From contig OW203768.1 in NCBI GenBank assembly GCA_934045905.1, positions 9,328,316 to 9,392,315 on the forward strand: a DNA stretch of 64,000 bases. Direction: 5' to 3'. How positions within the stretch are numbered: the stretch's first letter is position 1; every line of letters begins with the position of its first letter. The stretch is from Leuctra nigra. Its lineage: Eukaryota; Arthropoda; Insecta; Plecoptera; Leuctridae. A model generated the notes under the pieces. The model searched no databases. It was not told where the DNA came from and worked only from the letters and a program-made list of their open reading frames with translations. Made by a program: the position numbers and the translations under genes. This document shows positions 35,201-46,432 of the stretch, piece after piece.

Positions 35201-38200
35201 AAGATGTATCATTGAGTAGTTCGATTTCATCAGTTTCTTCATTAGCCCCATGGGTCGATCTCGACTTCACAGTACCACTGGTTCGACTGAGAGATTTCAC
35301 AGTACCACTGGTTCGACTGAGAGATTTCACAGTACCACTGGTTCGACTGAGAGACTTTGCAGCACCACTGGTTTGACTGACAGACTTCGCAGTACTAATT
35401 TGACTGATCGATTTCTCAGCACCACTGGTTCGACTGGTCGACTTGCTCAATGCAACCTCATTCTTCATGGTAGTACTCGAGACGGATTCATCGAGAGGCG
35501 CGTTTAGTCCAACGTCGATGCTGATACGTTGTACTAGGACTTGTATCGAGTCCACCGTTTGCCTCCGGCCTAACACTCCCATACTCGAGAAATTTATCGA
35601 GGATGCTTTAGCCAATTGCATTTTTGATTTTGATTTCATCCTCATGAGATTCTAGGTAAATAAAATTGTTATTAAAGTAGTAGGTAGGCAATGTAATTAA
35701 TTAGTAGATCTAGGATGTTTAGGACTATCTTTTTTTCGTTTTTTGTTCAGACACTTCTAAATATGATATAACTAATTTCAAAAATATGTGTTTCATTTTG
35801 CCTGAAAATGCATTTTTCTAAATTTTTTTTATGAATTCAGTCCTTTTCTTGCTATTTTAAGGTCTTTTTGTCCTTTTTTTAAATTATTGGTGAAAATAAT
35901 ATTAAATATTTATTGCAAGTTACAACAATTTTATGAATTTTGGTCTAGACCACAATTCATAAAATTTCCATCCACCATTTGGATGGCCATCAACAATTGA
36001 CAATTGACACATTCATACAATAATTTTAAGTTAGTTTTAATAATATATTACTCCAAGTCCAACTCCTAAACCGATAAATGTTAAAATGTTAAAAGTGTGA
36101 GGAGTCTTAGCATATTTAAAAGCAAACTTTTAGAAATTATAATGACGGAAACATTTATGTTGACATCCTAATTAGATTATTCTATGTTTTTAGTGTGTTA
36201 ATTCTTTGGTTTGTGTCTTTATTGTGTATCTTTATGTATCTTTGTATTGTACTGATTTGTGAAAGATAGCGCTTGCGCTAAATAAAGAATTATTATTATT
36301 ATTATTATTAATAATAATATTGACTAAATATAACATTCCATAAAATTTCAAATTGGTCCTTTTTTGGGATTTTGTCCTTTTTTTAATAGTTTTTAAGGTA
36401 CTATTTGCCTGCCTCTTTGGACGTTTCATTGGTCATAAACATCCTAGCCCTAGTAATTAGTAAATCAATTTATACCATTGGTGACAAATGGAATGGATGA
36501 CTCACATGTACTGAGAATACGTTATGAGTACGTAATGCGTCTTCAGCAGCTTGTTCGAAAAGAATCTTTTCTTTTTCTACTTTCTCTTGCTCTAACTGCC
36601 AAAGCCTAGTATATACTGGTTGGGGATCCAAGTATGGTGATTTCACTCCGTAATCTTTCGGTTTGTATCCTATAAGTAAACAGAGATTGTAAAGGATCAA
36701 ATCAACATTATTGAATTTTACAGAATACACATTTTACAAGATAAGATTTTCGTACTTTTAGCTTCTTCTGGGTATTGTGGAGTTTCGAGATCTGCGACGG
36801 TGGCAGGAATGCGTTTCTGAAGATCAATTAATGTTGTTGGAAGCGCAAGAAAGGCCAACCCCGATAGCAGCAGACGCTCGTTAACGGAATAGTTATCTAA
36901 AAAAATTTGATTAAGGTGATACTTGCGCTCGGCCGTTTTAGAAAATTGAGAGAGAAAAATTGTTTTATAAGTGAGTGTAACTTTTACAGGATGTTCACAT
37001 GATCAGTCTGATTGTATATTTGTAGCACTTTTTCATTTTTGCTTATTGCATCGTTAATTAGGCGCTGGTTATTCAACAAAACCGCGCAAAACTCGGAAAT
37101 TTGCGATACGATTGGAGACCAAACCCGTTAACCAATTGATCTCAAATTTTAATCAAGATTAGATGAAAGACAAACTTAGGGTTATCACTTGGCACATTTT
37201 TGAAATTTAGTTTTATACGACACCCATGGAGACAAGAAAATAGCTATTTTTTCACCAAAAATCCCCTAATTATTACTAATTAATGAAACAAAAAATTAAA
37301 AATGTACCAAGGGATAACCCTAAGTTTGTCTTTTATCTAATTACGATTAAAATTTCAAATAATTTGGTCTACCCATTTCGTCTCCAATCGTATCGCAAAA
37401 AGTGTCTACAAAAAGCAGCAAAATCGCTCGCGCTTGCAGCACCTTAAGGTAGCATTAGCAGTAGTAAGTAAGCACATTGTTAGGGTGAAGTTCAATGATA
37501 ATTGTAGGTATGTACCTTTTTTTACTAACGTGTTGTCCTCTTTGGTAGTGTACTTGTACAAATATGCAAGAAACAGGATCGGGTTTAAGAAGCTCTTTTC
37601 CGCAGCATTCTTGATTTGACCGTTGGTCGGTCTGGGCCAAACACCGAGCCCTGTAATAACCTGCTGCAAACGAATCAGAATTCCCTCTTCCATGTCGGCT
37701 ACCAAAGATGCCTCCAGAGCACTCACATACATAATCTAGCAAAGGAAAAATATAATTATTGTAAATTCTAGTACTAATTTCAGCAATTGACCAAGCTTGT
37801 ATTTTTCCACCTGTTTGTATGATAGTTCCTGGTACCAATGAGGGCCCACTGTGCTCAGATTCCTTTTATTATTTGCTGAAATTAAAAAGAAGGAGTTACC
37901 TTTTTTAAAAGTACCTAGGTACCTACCTACTTAAGGTATTAAATATTTAATAATTTGCATGACCCTAAGATATTTAATTAGGTAATTAATTAGGTAATTA
38001 GGTAATTATTAATTAGGTTATTAATTAGAGTAGGTCCTATTAAAATAATAAGTATAAAGAAACACCCCCCTACAAGAAAGAAAATGCCTATCGTAGATGG
38101 CACCTATGCCAACACTAAACAGAGTCAATGGTAATATTAAAAGACAATTTACTGGGCCGTATGTAGTAGGTAGTACTACCTATTTCTGATCTTTTCTGAT

Positions 38201-38794
38201 CTTTGCACCGGAGCCAGATTTAATTCTTTCACTAATAAATTGGGTCTACTGAAAAATCGTAATTTATTTAGCAACCAGTTCCATACATTTTAATTATCGA
38301 TGCTCTTCAGTCATAAAAGTTTCCCCATACGTTTCAAGAGTAAGATGTTGTAAGTATTACATACACATTTGTTTCTCCTCTCTGATGTGCCCTTTAAACT
38401 CCTCTTGCAATTCAATTTTAAGTTGTCGATATAATTCACATTCCCTCTCAATTTCTGATTGAGTCATTGAACGCTTTTTGTGTAGTTTCTTTTTATGCAT
38501 CAACTGTTCTTCTTTTGCTCTCATCTGCGCAACAGGCGAATCAATTGTTTCTTCTATTTCACGCACGGTGATGAAGCATGAATCCGGTGCTTGGAAATAA
38601 CTAGTTGTGGTGTTTTTTTCTACTGGTAATTTCCTACGATTGAACACATGCACTGGATGTGCGGTAGGTGGCATCGTGCAGAAGTTACAAGACCGGGTCG
38701 TTTGTGTTTTTCTGCTTGGTAAGTTCGTGACTAGTTTATTTTCCATGTTTTCGTTTAATTTTGATGCATTTTTGTTGGTTTTTGGTTGAGACAT
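26288..38794 (-). CDS. uncharacterised nine-exon gene, 726 aa
   Basis: I do not recognise this protein. Exons, all with GT/AG and consistent phase, are 38794-38365 (ATG), 37875-37811, 37735-37516, 36896-36756, 36669-36506, 35651-34908, 27761-27644, 26929-26802 and 26458-26288 (TAA). The N-terminus is basic and polar with a Lys/Glu-rich helical stretch (about residues 95-143). Exons 3-5 encode a likely all-helical region (MEEGILIRLQQVITGLGVW, NPILFLAYLYKY, YTRLWQLEQEKVEKEK). Exon 6 is low complexity with SLSRTSGTVK repeats. The last three exons are rich in Trp/Tyr and Lys (SINEWEQLLAL, NWFQKEWLMKH, EYWPPMYMYDFHAP). I see no signal peptide, membrane segment or enzyme motif. The regular phases and the aromatic-rich C-terminus argue that it is a real host gene. 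Intron 6 carries a gypsy retrotransposon, and other introns carry a TTAA MITE and a LINE tail. Confidence 0.75.
27825..28654 (-). repeat. 3' LTR of the gypsy element
   Basis: 830 bp copy downstream of pol. The purine-rich stretch agtggggtat just before it on the coding strand may serve as the polypurine tract. Confidence 0.93.
28751..32056 (-). pseudogene. gypsy pol (PR-RT-RNase H-INT) with one in-frame stop
   Basis: The polyprotein is read on the minus strand. The aspartic protease has ALIDTGSEV. Reverse transcriptase has LDARRLN, LPFGLSVSGAAF and the catalytic YVDD. RNase H has QCDASHYG. Integrase has an HHCC zinc region (HEEFGHFGERKCH ... CDICQ) and DD35E residues in VATDLYGPL, LSDHGTQY and HPQSNPSER. 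The frame is open from the gag overlap to 28751 except for one TAA at 30659-30661, just after the RT thumb/connection (SKKLDVI). The following frame resumes in phase with no shift. So this copy cannot make a full Pol, yet everything else looks functional. The TAA context (followed by AATTGG) does not resemble known readthrough signals, so a recent nonsense change is the simplest reading. Confidence 0.9.
32068..33831 (-). CDS. gypsy gag with coiled coil and RGG/QN repeats
   Basis: Structural protein of the element, 587 aa from the first ATG (33831). The N-terminal half is strongly charged and predicted coiled coil (DRETIEKLCKRL, ERVKIVEERVDCIEEKVED). A retrotransposon-gag-type helical domain follows (YIRLIEMRFRNI, DTARSWYREQ, RTTMSLYFKRLVRLVGYLP). 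The C-terminus lacks a CCHC zinc knuckle. In its place are about three tandem copies of a Gly-Arg-Gln-Asn-rich unit (GWGRGNNQQ, GDQRGRGRGASQ, NNYQQGTSWNDVQ), likely nucleic-acid binding in RGG style. The pol frame lies at -1 relative to gag and overlaps its end, which suggests -1 frameshifting. Confidence 0.85.
   Translation of the reverse strand: MDGITGNEVETEMGDLRSEVEKSFEENIGESIKNLTDDMRKMKNEVFELIHNDRETIEKLCKRLIDKDEENNEKEEQIRKEDKERYEQCEQIRKEDKETIDNCFKRFDVLLNQNNKMLERVKIVEERVDCIEEKVEDVNHKFEEVESKRIDFEEEIERKIKKLDDGITWQLSKHENLREDQWKAEVQEVKENVEEFKGNCTQMINVINIKNEEIEKKLTSAMGQSKITCSGSVCGINIVGQISEELRMNGIIFNGKNDQLHVLEYIRLIEMRFRNINGITEHQKLMIAASVIRDTARSWYREQTYESYDEYKTGIIEKYWGSSQQSYVLEEVYNGRYLGRTTMSLYFKRLVRLVGYLPNKMKDEELAKQILRHFPINTREVLHMYRKSTKEMLEQLIECEHENLHCVQMNDNFQQNGIFRRGQQNENNNNNIHTDQMRHNQGRGDQNGWGRGNSQQGQSNQNNYQQGTLWNEIQGNGIRYQGQGDQRGRGRGASQGGRGDQNGWGRGNNQQDQSNQNNYQQGTSWNDVQNQGQGDQRGRGKGASQGGRGDQHGCGRGNNQQDQSNQNNYQQSTSWNDVQGNGMSRAE
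32082..32530 (-). repeat. tandem repeats at the 3' end of gag
   Basis: Three copies, 120-170 bp apart, of a unit encoding NNYQQGT(S/L)WN...GDQ.GRG. The two left copies are nearly identical and the third has an extra insert. Confidence 0.85.
33922..33940 (-). promoter_or_regulatory. tRNA primer-binding site
   Basis: Next to the 5' LTR, the coding strand reads TGGCACCCAACGTGAG. It starts with TGG as required to pair with a tRNA 3' CCA end. Which tRNA primes is not decided here. Confidence 0.7.
33942..34771 (-). repeat. 5' LTR of the gypsy element
   Basis: 830 bp, TG...CA bounded, upstream of gag on the coding strand. It matches 27825-28654 wherever compared. Confidence 0.93.
35240..35440 (-). 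repeat. 30-bp coding repeat (SLSRTSGTVK)
   Basis: Within exon 6 of the unknown gene, a decapeptide unit is repeated about five times with decreasing identity (SLSRTSGTVK, then SLSRTSGAAK and SVSQTSG variants). Three central copies are identical at the DNA level (35270-35360). Confidence 0.85.
36085..36310 (+). mobile_element. LINE 3'-end fragment with (ATT)n tail
   Basis: This matches the last part of the truncated LINE at 57939-58922, including tgtgaaagatagcgcttgcgc and ataaagaattattatt. It is inserted in plus orientation in intron 5 of the unknown gene. It is severely 5'-truncated, as usual for LINE copies. Confidence 0.85.
36911..37447. mobile_element. TTAA-flanked MITE, copy 1
   Basis: The ends read TTAAGGTG and CACCTTAA. 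The right arm contains cgctcgcgcttgcagcacc and the left its divergent inverse. An internal hairpin pairs aaacttagggttatcacttgg with the later ccaagggataaccctaagttt. TTAA targets fit piggyBac- or Kolobok-type elements. A related copy lies at 63194-63570. It sits in intron 3 of the unknown gene. Confidence 0.75.
37920..38040. repeat. AT-rich simple repeat (aattaggt)n
   Basis: Degenerate iterations of taattaggtaatt within the first intron of the unknown gene. Confidence 0.7.
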
Positions 38795-39245
38795 GATTCG
38801 TTAGTTAAAAAAAAAATCGGTAGTACTTTAGGTAGGTATGCAGTTGTGATTTTTGAGTGAATTGGTACTGTTGATTTAAAAGGTGACTAAAATTTTGAGT
38901 CGAATTCAAAACATATTAAAAGTTATATGTTCGCAATTCACGATATGTCAAAAGATTTTTTTTTAACAGCCTATTGGATGTAGACAGACAATAGTTCAAG
39001 GTGTTTCAAGATCTTTCAAGGAAAATTTTCCGAGAAATATGTTTCGTAGTAATCTACAAAAAGTGCTAGTGAATAAAGTTGAGCAGAAACCTAGGTTTCT
39101 GATTCAAGGTGAAAATAATTACAAATATTCTCAATTAATGTATTTTAGACTACCTTCTTCGTATTTTATTTCAAATATGTTATTCTTTCAAATAATGGAG
39201 AATGAATAAAATACACACAATAAGGCTCATTTCCTTTGGATATGT
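38795..39245 (-). promoter_or_regulatory. upstream region of the unknown gene
   Basis: AT-rich sequence between the start codon at 38794 and the next repeat element. It must hold the promoter of the minus-strand gene if no further 5' exon exists. No clear core-promoter motif is visible. Confidence 0.3.
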
Positions 39246-39313
39246 GGTTTATTACAGTGGTTAATTTGTATTAGAAAAGGTGGGTAAGCCCAAGATATCT
39301 AGAGTAACCCATA

Positions 39314-39715
39314 CCCCATAAAAAAACACTCCGTGTAAAAATACCAGCCAAGTCTCTTCAACTTAAAAAAAAAAATGAAATCTAAAAATTCTGCACTGAA
39401 AAGTAGTGATATCAAAAAATTAGCCAAGTCAAAACTTTATTTGAAAATCAAAAAATACTTGGCGCATCGTGTACATAAATAGCTTGGAAGTATAAGCCAA
39501 TTATAAATTATACATGAAATATACATATACATAGTATACCTATAATGCCCTAAAAAAAACGATGCGCCAAGTATTTTTTGATTTTCAAATAAAGTTTTGA
39601 CTTGGCTAATTTTTTGATATCACTACTTTTCAGTGCAGAATTTTTAGATTTCATTTTTTTTTTTAAGTTGAAGAGACTTGGCTGGTATTTTTACACGGAG
39701 TGTTTTTTTATGGGG
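39314..39715. repeat. long palindrome P1
   Basis: Arms of about 170 bp run from ccccataaaaaaacactccgtg to its inverse ending tatgggg. They surround an AT-rich loop of about 60 bp. The arms look near perfect. Confidence 0.9.
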
Positions 39716-40643
39716 ATATCACTAGTTTTTTTAGTTTATTTACACAACTTTTAACACATATCGGAGCAACAATGACTAATTCCTTTAAAAAAATAGGCCA
39801 TTTCCGAATTGGTTACTACGAAAAAATGTGTTTGGGGCTAAATATAAGCTTGTTTTGATATTCCATGAAGAATTGCGAAAGCATTGTTCCAATAGGTCCA
39901 GCCGTTTTCGAGATATGGCATCACTTCCGGTTTTCATAATGGCGGCTGAAATTACAGCCACCTAGAATTTATTTCTATAAATGTTATGAATCATTATAAG
40001 CCTTCTGAATTTGTAGTTATTGTAGTAAGAGTTAATTCAAGTCTGATTCTTCATTTTTATGACGTCATTTCCGGTTTCGGTAATAGTAAATGTATATTTT
40101 GACTATTGATATTCCATAAAGATGACCGTCTGAATCATTTGGCGATAGTTTTATTCCGATCGGTGTAGTCGTTTTCGAGATATGACGTCACTTCCGGTTT
40201 CAAAATGGCGCCTTCCGGTTGGTTTTATAAAAAGGCACCTCGGACGCCAAAAGTGCACATGTGGTAAAAATTTCAAGTCGATCGGTTAAGCCGTTTAGGC
40301 TGTGGCGGTGATTGCGGTGTTTCGTGATATCATCATCAGATGAAGATAGGTTTTAAAAGGGGTGTAATTTCACTGTTTTCACGGCCCTCTAGCCCACAAA
40401 TGGCATTACCTATTGTTCCCAAATTTAGTATATGTTGTCAGGTGGGCCATAGCTCGAAATTAAGTTATTTCGCAACAATGTGAGATTTCCCAATTTTGAG
40501 ATCCAGTAGGCCGAAAATGCCATGTTGTTGCTTACAGTAAAAGTGTTTGGTCTGCTCCTCAGTTTATTAGGCATTTACGGTATGTTGAGTGAGTGTGAGT
40601 GTATAGTACGACTTGGCTGGGTGGAGCGACCGCTCCACTAGAT

Positions 40644-41039
40644 CCCCATAAAAAACACTCCGTGTAAAAATACCAGCCAAGTCTCTTCAACTATAAAAAA
40701 ATAGAAGAAATCTAAAAATTCAGCACTGAAAAGTAGTGATATCAAAAAATGAGCTAAGTCAAAACTTAATTTTAAAAAACAAAATATACTTGGCGCATCG
40801 TGTATATAAATAGTATAGAAGCATTATGCTAAAAATCAAATGTACCTAAATATATATAATATACCTATAATGCCCTTAAAAACGATGCGCCAAGTATATT
40901 TTGTTTTTTAAAATTAAGTTTTGACTTGGCTCATTTTTTGATATCACTACTTTTCAGTGCTGAATTTTTAGATTTCTTCTATTTTTTTATAGTTGAAGAG
41001 ACTTGGCTGGTATTTTTACACGGAGTGTTTTTTATGGGG
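40644..41039. repeat. long palindrome P2
   Basis: Second copy of the same hairpin, 1330 bp after P1. Its arms match each other better than they match P1 at several positions, such as the run catttttt versus tatttttt. This is a sign of within-hairpin correction. Confidence 0.9.
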
Positions 41040-41743
41040 ATATCACTTATTTTTTTAGTTTATTTACACAACTTGTAACACACACCGGAGCAACAATGAC
41101 TAATTACTTTAAAAAAATACGCCATTTCCGAATTGGTTAACACGCAAAATTGTGTTTTGTGCTCAATATACCTAAGCTTAAAGTGATATTCCATGAAGAA
41201 TTGCGAAAGCTTCGTTCTAATCAGTCCAGCCGTTTTCGAGATATGGTATCACTTCCGGTTTTCAAAATGGCGACTGAAATTACTGCCACCTAGAATTTAT
41301 TTCTATAAATGTTATGTATCATTATAAGCCTTCTAAATATGTCGTTATTGTAGTAAGTGGTCATTAAAATCTAGTTCTTAATTTTCATTACGTCATTTCC
41401 GGTTTCGGTAATAGTACATCTCTACTTTAACTATTGATATTCCATAAAGATGACCGTCTGAATCATTTGGAGCTGGTTTAATTCCTAACGGTCTAGCCGT
41501 TTTCGAGATATGACGTCACTTCCGGTTTTAAAATGGCGGCTTCCTGTTGGTTTTATAAAAAGGCACCTCAGACGCCAAAAGTGCACATGTGGTGAAAATT
41601 TCAGATCGATCGGCTCAGCCGTTTAGGCTGTGGCGGTGATTGCGGTGTTTCCTGATATCATCATCATCATCAGATCAAGATAGGTTTTAAAAGGGGTGTA
41701 ATTTCACGTTTTTCACGGCCCTCTAGCTCGCAAACGGCATAAC

Positions 41744-44700
41744 CCCTACAAACACTGGGAGGTCCCTGGACGCGTCCTAGGCCGTCCCAGATGGGCGTAC
41801 GGGCCTGCCCAGGGACCTCCCGTCTTATGGGTGATTAGCATGGAGTGAGACTCCCGGGGCCTGCCACTGGGAATAAGCCCGGGCGGCGGCCTGGGCCGTC
41901 CCATGACGCCCGCGCGGGAGGTATGGGCCGTCCCTGGACCCTCCCGGGCGGCCCGCGCGGGAGGCATAGGCCGGCCCTGGCCCCCGCCCGGGCGGCCCGC
42001 GCGGGAGCAGCTGCTCGCTTTGTAGCCCCCTCCCCCTACGCACATTCCATAACGGTCACGTGCTAGCTTGCTAGGTACACTCTCATTCAAAATGCAGTAC
42101 CTACAAAACGTGCCTCTGATCCAGACACGTGCATATAGGCACTAATTTTGAATGCGAATGTACCTGGAAAAAATACGTTTCATTAAGACATAATTAATTG
42201 CAAACGTGAGTGACACGAGAAACGGGATTTTTTCACAATTTCGGAGAGTGGGCGTTGCCATACGAAAAAAATAATCCAGGTATTTTCTTCCAGGGTCAAT
42301 GTATTAGTTCACAGTTCACGGAATATTTCACAACAGTTGTAATTTGTTATGTCAACTAGAAGAACAGTAGGTACCTACTCAAACACATTAGAAATGCATT
42401 TAAATGGTCAAATATTAATAAAAAAAAAATAGCCGGTACCTATATTATAAAGTTAATCAGTGGTTATTGGAAGTTATTTTATCTCGCCATGTTTCCCTAT
42501 TGTTTGAAAGCTGTTCCACTGACCTGACACATTACCTAAGGTACCTCCTACTGTTTTTATTTTTAACGCATTTTTATTTGGAGGAAATATTTTGGGATCA
42601 TTTGAAATCCTCAACTTGACTGTCACATAATGGGGAAGTCTCGTGAAATTCAGATTTCAGAATAATAGACCCTTATTTTATGAAAGTTGATTATGTTGCT
42701 GAACACAGATGTGATTTTATTTTTGCTGTGGGATGAATAGTTTTCAAGGAATGAATTTACAAAGTTTGATTACTTTTAACAGGAAAATTTACAGAAAATT
42801 GACAGATGATCCACAATGGTAACACATTAGTGTAAGTGGATTCTTGTAATACGTCGTTTTTCCCGCCAAAAGTCCCATTATAATTGAATTTCATTTGCAT
42901 GAATTAATTTTTAACATTTCGCGGGTGACAAATGTCAGTAATTATTTGCGTTGATATTTAAAAACTTACTGGAACAAAATTTCTAGAGACTTAAGTATTA
43001 CCTACCTTATTCATAAAAAAATGAAGAAGGATAAAAAGATCCATAATTTTTGTTTATGAATCAGTTGTTGGATTTTGAAATTAGCAATTATTTTTTGATA
43101 ATCTCTTACAGGACGATTGAATCGTTTCAATAATAATTTTTTCACGTACTCTTCCCTACTTACTTAGGTACTATATTGTTTTGATAAATTACAAAAAATA
43201 AAATGCTACACATAGGAGATTCACTGCAATTGAATTTTAGGAATAATAAAGAGCAGGAAAACACACGAAAATTAAAAAAAAAAAAAACAGTTTCATATAA
43301 TATAAACGTATATTATTGTAAAAGATTATACTACCACATCACTTAAAATTTTTAAATGTCCTTCAACCTTCACACGTCACATAGTATCAAAACATTCTGA
43401 GGTAGGTACTACCTGGCAGTGAGTCTGGCACGCTGTCTCTTTATCGACAAGACACAATTCGGATTTTACTTCACTCACGGATATGTTGGCACAATTTTTC
43501 ATCTTCAGTTTTTCAAGAAAATGAATGCTATTGAATACGTATTTCTTTCATCTGAAAAAATAAAATTGCAAAGTATTTAGGTAATGTACCTTGTACTAAT
43601 AATGTTCGCAAGATATTTGCAATTATTTATTATTGTAGGTACAGATTCTAACCTAAACAAGATTTATACAAGATCTTGAAAAGTTTAGCAAGATCATGCA
43701 GCGTATTGTTAGAAGTGTTTTTTATTTTTTGTGTAAATTTTTATTCGGTCAGACCAATGAAAGTCCAACATTTACAAGATCTTGTTATCAGTAAGATCTT
43801 GTTAAATTTGTCAATATTTAACACTATTATTATGCTATGCTCAAAAGAATTTTCCGATTTAATGGCCAGATACTGGATTCCATCCATAAATTATTAGCAC
43901 ACGGTCTTGTGGTGTCGAGGACTGACATCCGCAATCTACGTGGATGCAACTTCTTTTGAGCATGAGGCTGCCTAGCAAATAGTTTCTACCTACTACACAA
44001 GAACTATTTATGTAAATAACTGCAATAGCAGATAGCTGCAAATAACAGTCTTTACAAAAATTTTAAAAATTGAATTTTTGGCACAGAGTGATCCCTAAAA
44101 AAAAGAAAGATAGATTCAATGAAGAATTTGTAAATTGATAGGATAAACTTCTTGGCAATGAATAATACAAAAATCACTTTTGTGTTGTGTGACCTGCCAC
44201 AATAATCACTTGAGGTACAATTATTACCATTAGGTACACTATTTATTTAAAACCCCAATAAAAATTTGAAACATTCTATATTGCATAAATGTGATTTATA
44301 GGTAAGGTTAGAGGAAATACTACACATATAAAATACTAAAATGTGGCTTACCATCAGAGAGTTCTGAATCATTACATAGGGTAGGTAACATTTAATCCAT
44401 TAACTCGATGAAGTCCCAAGTCCTGTGCATCTTCAGAATTCTCGCTAATTTGCCAAGAAGTAAATTTACTTTTTAATTGAAGTAGGTAGGCAATTAAATC
44501 GACTCTAGAATAAGAGCAGGGCAAGTTCACGGTGAATCTGTAGAACCTACAAAAAGTAAGGTGAAAGTTAGCAACTCAAATTAATTTCCTCTCAGCCATT
44601 CCGTGTTACGGGTGTACGGGTGTAAGATGCTATGTTCAGCATCTTATTCATCAAAATAAAAATAGTTCTAGGATCATTGTGCAGCCTTCTAAATTTTTTA

Positions 44701-46432
44701 TGTAATTTACATGGTTCGACACGAAATTTAAATTTAAATGCGGTCCCACAATTTTACTGATAACAAAATAACTATTCAAACTTAAAAAAAAACTGATTAC
44801 ATATTTGGAATCAGCAAGAAAATACCATGAATTTAATATAAAAACATGCTGATTTATTTACATTTAATAATTCAGCAGTCATATGTATTATGTGGCATAT
44901 GTCTGCATTCGCATGGAATGGCTGCTCTCTTACCACCGCCGCGGCGCGTTAGAGGAAATTCAAAAGGTGCGGTTTATTTTTTTGGATGACAACATTCAAT
45001 CTCAAAAATTTTACTACGTATTTGAATGAAGCGGGACCACCATTCAATGTATGTATCTACTACCTCCGACAAGAATGTAATTTCCATGCAACATAATTTT
45101 TACTTTCGGATCACAGCAAAAATGTTTGTTATTGGCCTTGTAAGGTACCTACATAAACAAAAATAATTGATGTATATCTACAATCCTTGATAAAGTTAAA
45201 TAATTAAAAATAATGAAAATATTTACCACTCTGCTCGGTTCGGTTCTTAATGTTTCGGCTCGGTTTGACGATACAGCTTGGTTCGCTCGCAGGACGAATA
45301 CGCGCTTTGTTTCTGGAGTTCAATATCTTAATAGCCTATTTTCTTCCAGAGTAGATTCACCTTTAACAAGTAACATTATTAAAACTGCAGTAGGTACCTT
45401 GGTAGGTATGTGGGATGGTTATTGGTTAATGTAGAGGTGAAAATATTCCCAAAATAGGCGGAGGTACGTACTAGGTACCTACAGGTAGGGTTTCCTACTG
45501 ACTACTACCACTAATATGTATAGACTACCACGCCAAGCAAACTGTTTACCTACTTTATTTATTTTATAAATACCTAAACTACCTAGTTGGAAATTTTACT
45601 TTGCATAAATTGCTACATTTCAAAAATTTAAATGTGAGGTTAATGGTTACTGAACATTGGTCACACTACCTATTGGTTTATTAGTATCCCCAGCATACAA
45701 AACTAAAGTAACAACGATTAATGCCTGGATACTTATGTAGTTGTGATGAAGACTCACCTTCAATGGGTTGTATGGCTCTGTGATGAAAATCCAAACAAAA
45801 GAGGCACAACAAAACTGTAATTATTACACGATTTGCGTCACATTAAATGGTTTGAACTGAGACAAACTATTCAGCAGTGAACACTGCATTCACGGACACA
45901 GATAATAATTAAAATCACATTCAAAATCACTCAAAAGGACGTAAACTACACACTCATGACACTGTGTAAAATATCAACAAACGTCAAACGCCGCGTTTGA
46001 AATGAAGAAGGGAGAACGGAAACAAGTTGATTCACGAAGATGGCCGACTGCCGAGTTCATAAAAGAAACTTTACTAATAACGTTTAAAATGGTATGAATA
46101 CTTTGCTTTGGAATTGTAAACATATTTATTCTTAAATCAATATATCCATGTGAAATGTAGATGTAATTATTATAGAAATGAAGTTATAAATATGAAAAAA
46201 ATAAGTCATTAGAGCAGCTCAAATTCAAACAGTCGTAGCGCCCGAGAGGGCCGTCCCTAGCCATTCCCGGGCGGGACCAAGACGGGACATTCCTAGAAAT
46301 TTTACAGCCAGATAAAACGGATCGGTTGGGCTCCGTTGGGCAGGCCCAGGGCATGCCCTAGTAGTTCCCGCCCGGGACGTCCCACTTGGGCGCTAGATGG
46401 GCAGAAGCCCGGGCCGCCCAGTGTTTGTAGGG
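41744..46432. mobile_element. 4.7-kb element with GC-rich subterminal repeats
   Basis: The inverted ends ccctacaaacactggg (41744-41759 and 46417-46432) are flanked by the trinucleotide aac (41741-41743 and 46433-46435). The first 1.33-kb unit, which lacks the insert, reads straight through the equivalent site near 40412, so it acts as an empty-site control. The first 270 bp and last 190 bp are extremely GC-rich, with repeats such as gggcggcccgcgcgggag. The interior is AT-rich and has no long frame. The superfamily is unknown; a 3-bp duplication is used by CACTA, Harbinger and Zator types. Confidence 0.75.
43413..43551 (-). CDS. candidate first coding exon inside the GC-ended element
   Basis: The minus strand shows an acceptor ttttttcag before 43551 and a donor cag|gtagta after 43413. 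An ATG at 43502 opens a 30-codon frame (MKNCANISVSEVK, ELCLVDKE, ETACQTHCQ) that ends in phase at the donor. A possible non-coding 5' exon ends at a good donor, aag|gtgagt, at 45758, about 2.2 kb upstream. That exon has an aagatggccgac-like motif near its presumed start. I find no following exon. It may be a captured host gene fragment or the element's own gene; it could also be chance. Confidence 0.25.

Noticed and set aside
37455..37838. Alternative minus frame (CECSGGIFGSRHGRG...) over exon 3 of the unknown gene
   Set aside because: The frame used in the gene model reads as a helical protein and joins through the 65-bp exon in correct phase. This one is a Cys/Gly-rich shadow.
41746..42090. 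Pro/Gly/Arg-rich frames in the GC-rich left end of the 4.7-kb element
   Set aside because: They are products of simple gggcgg-type repeats. All frames are open and there are no splice or start signals.
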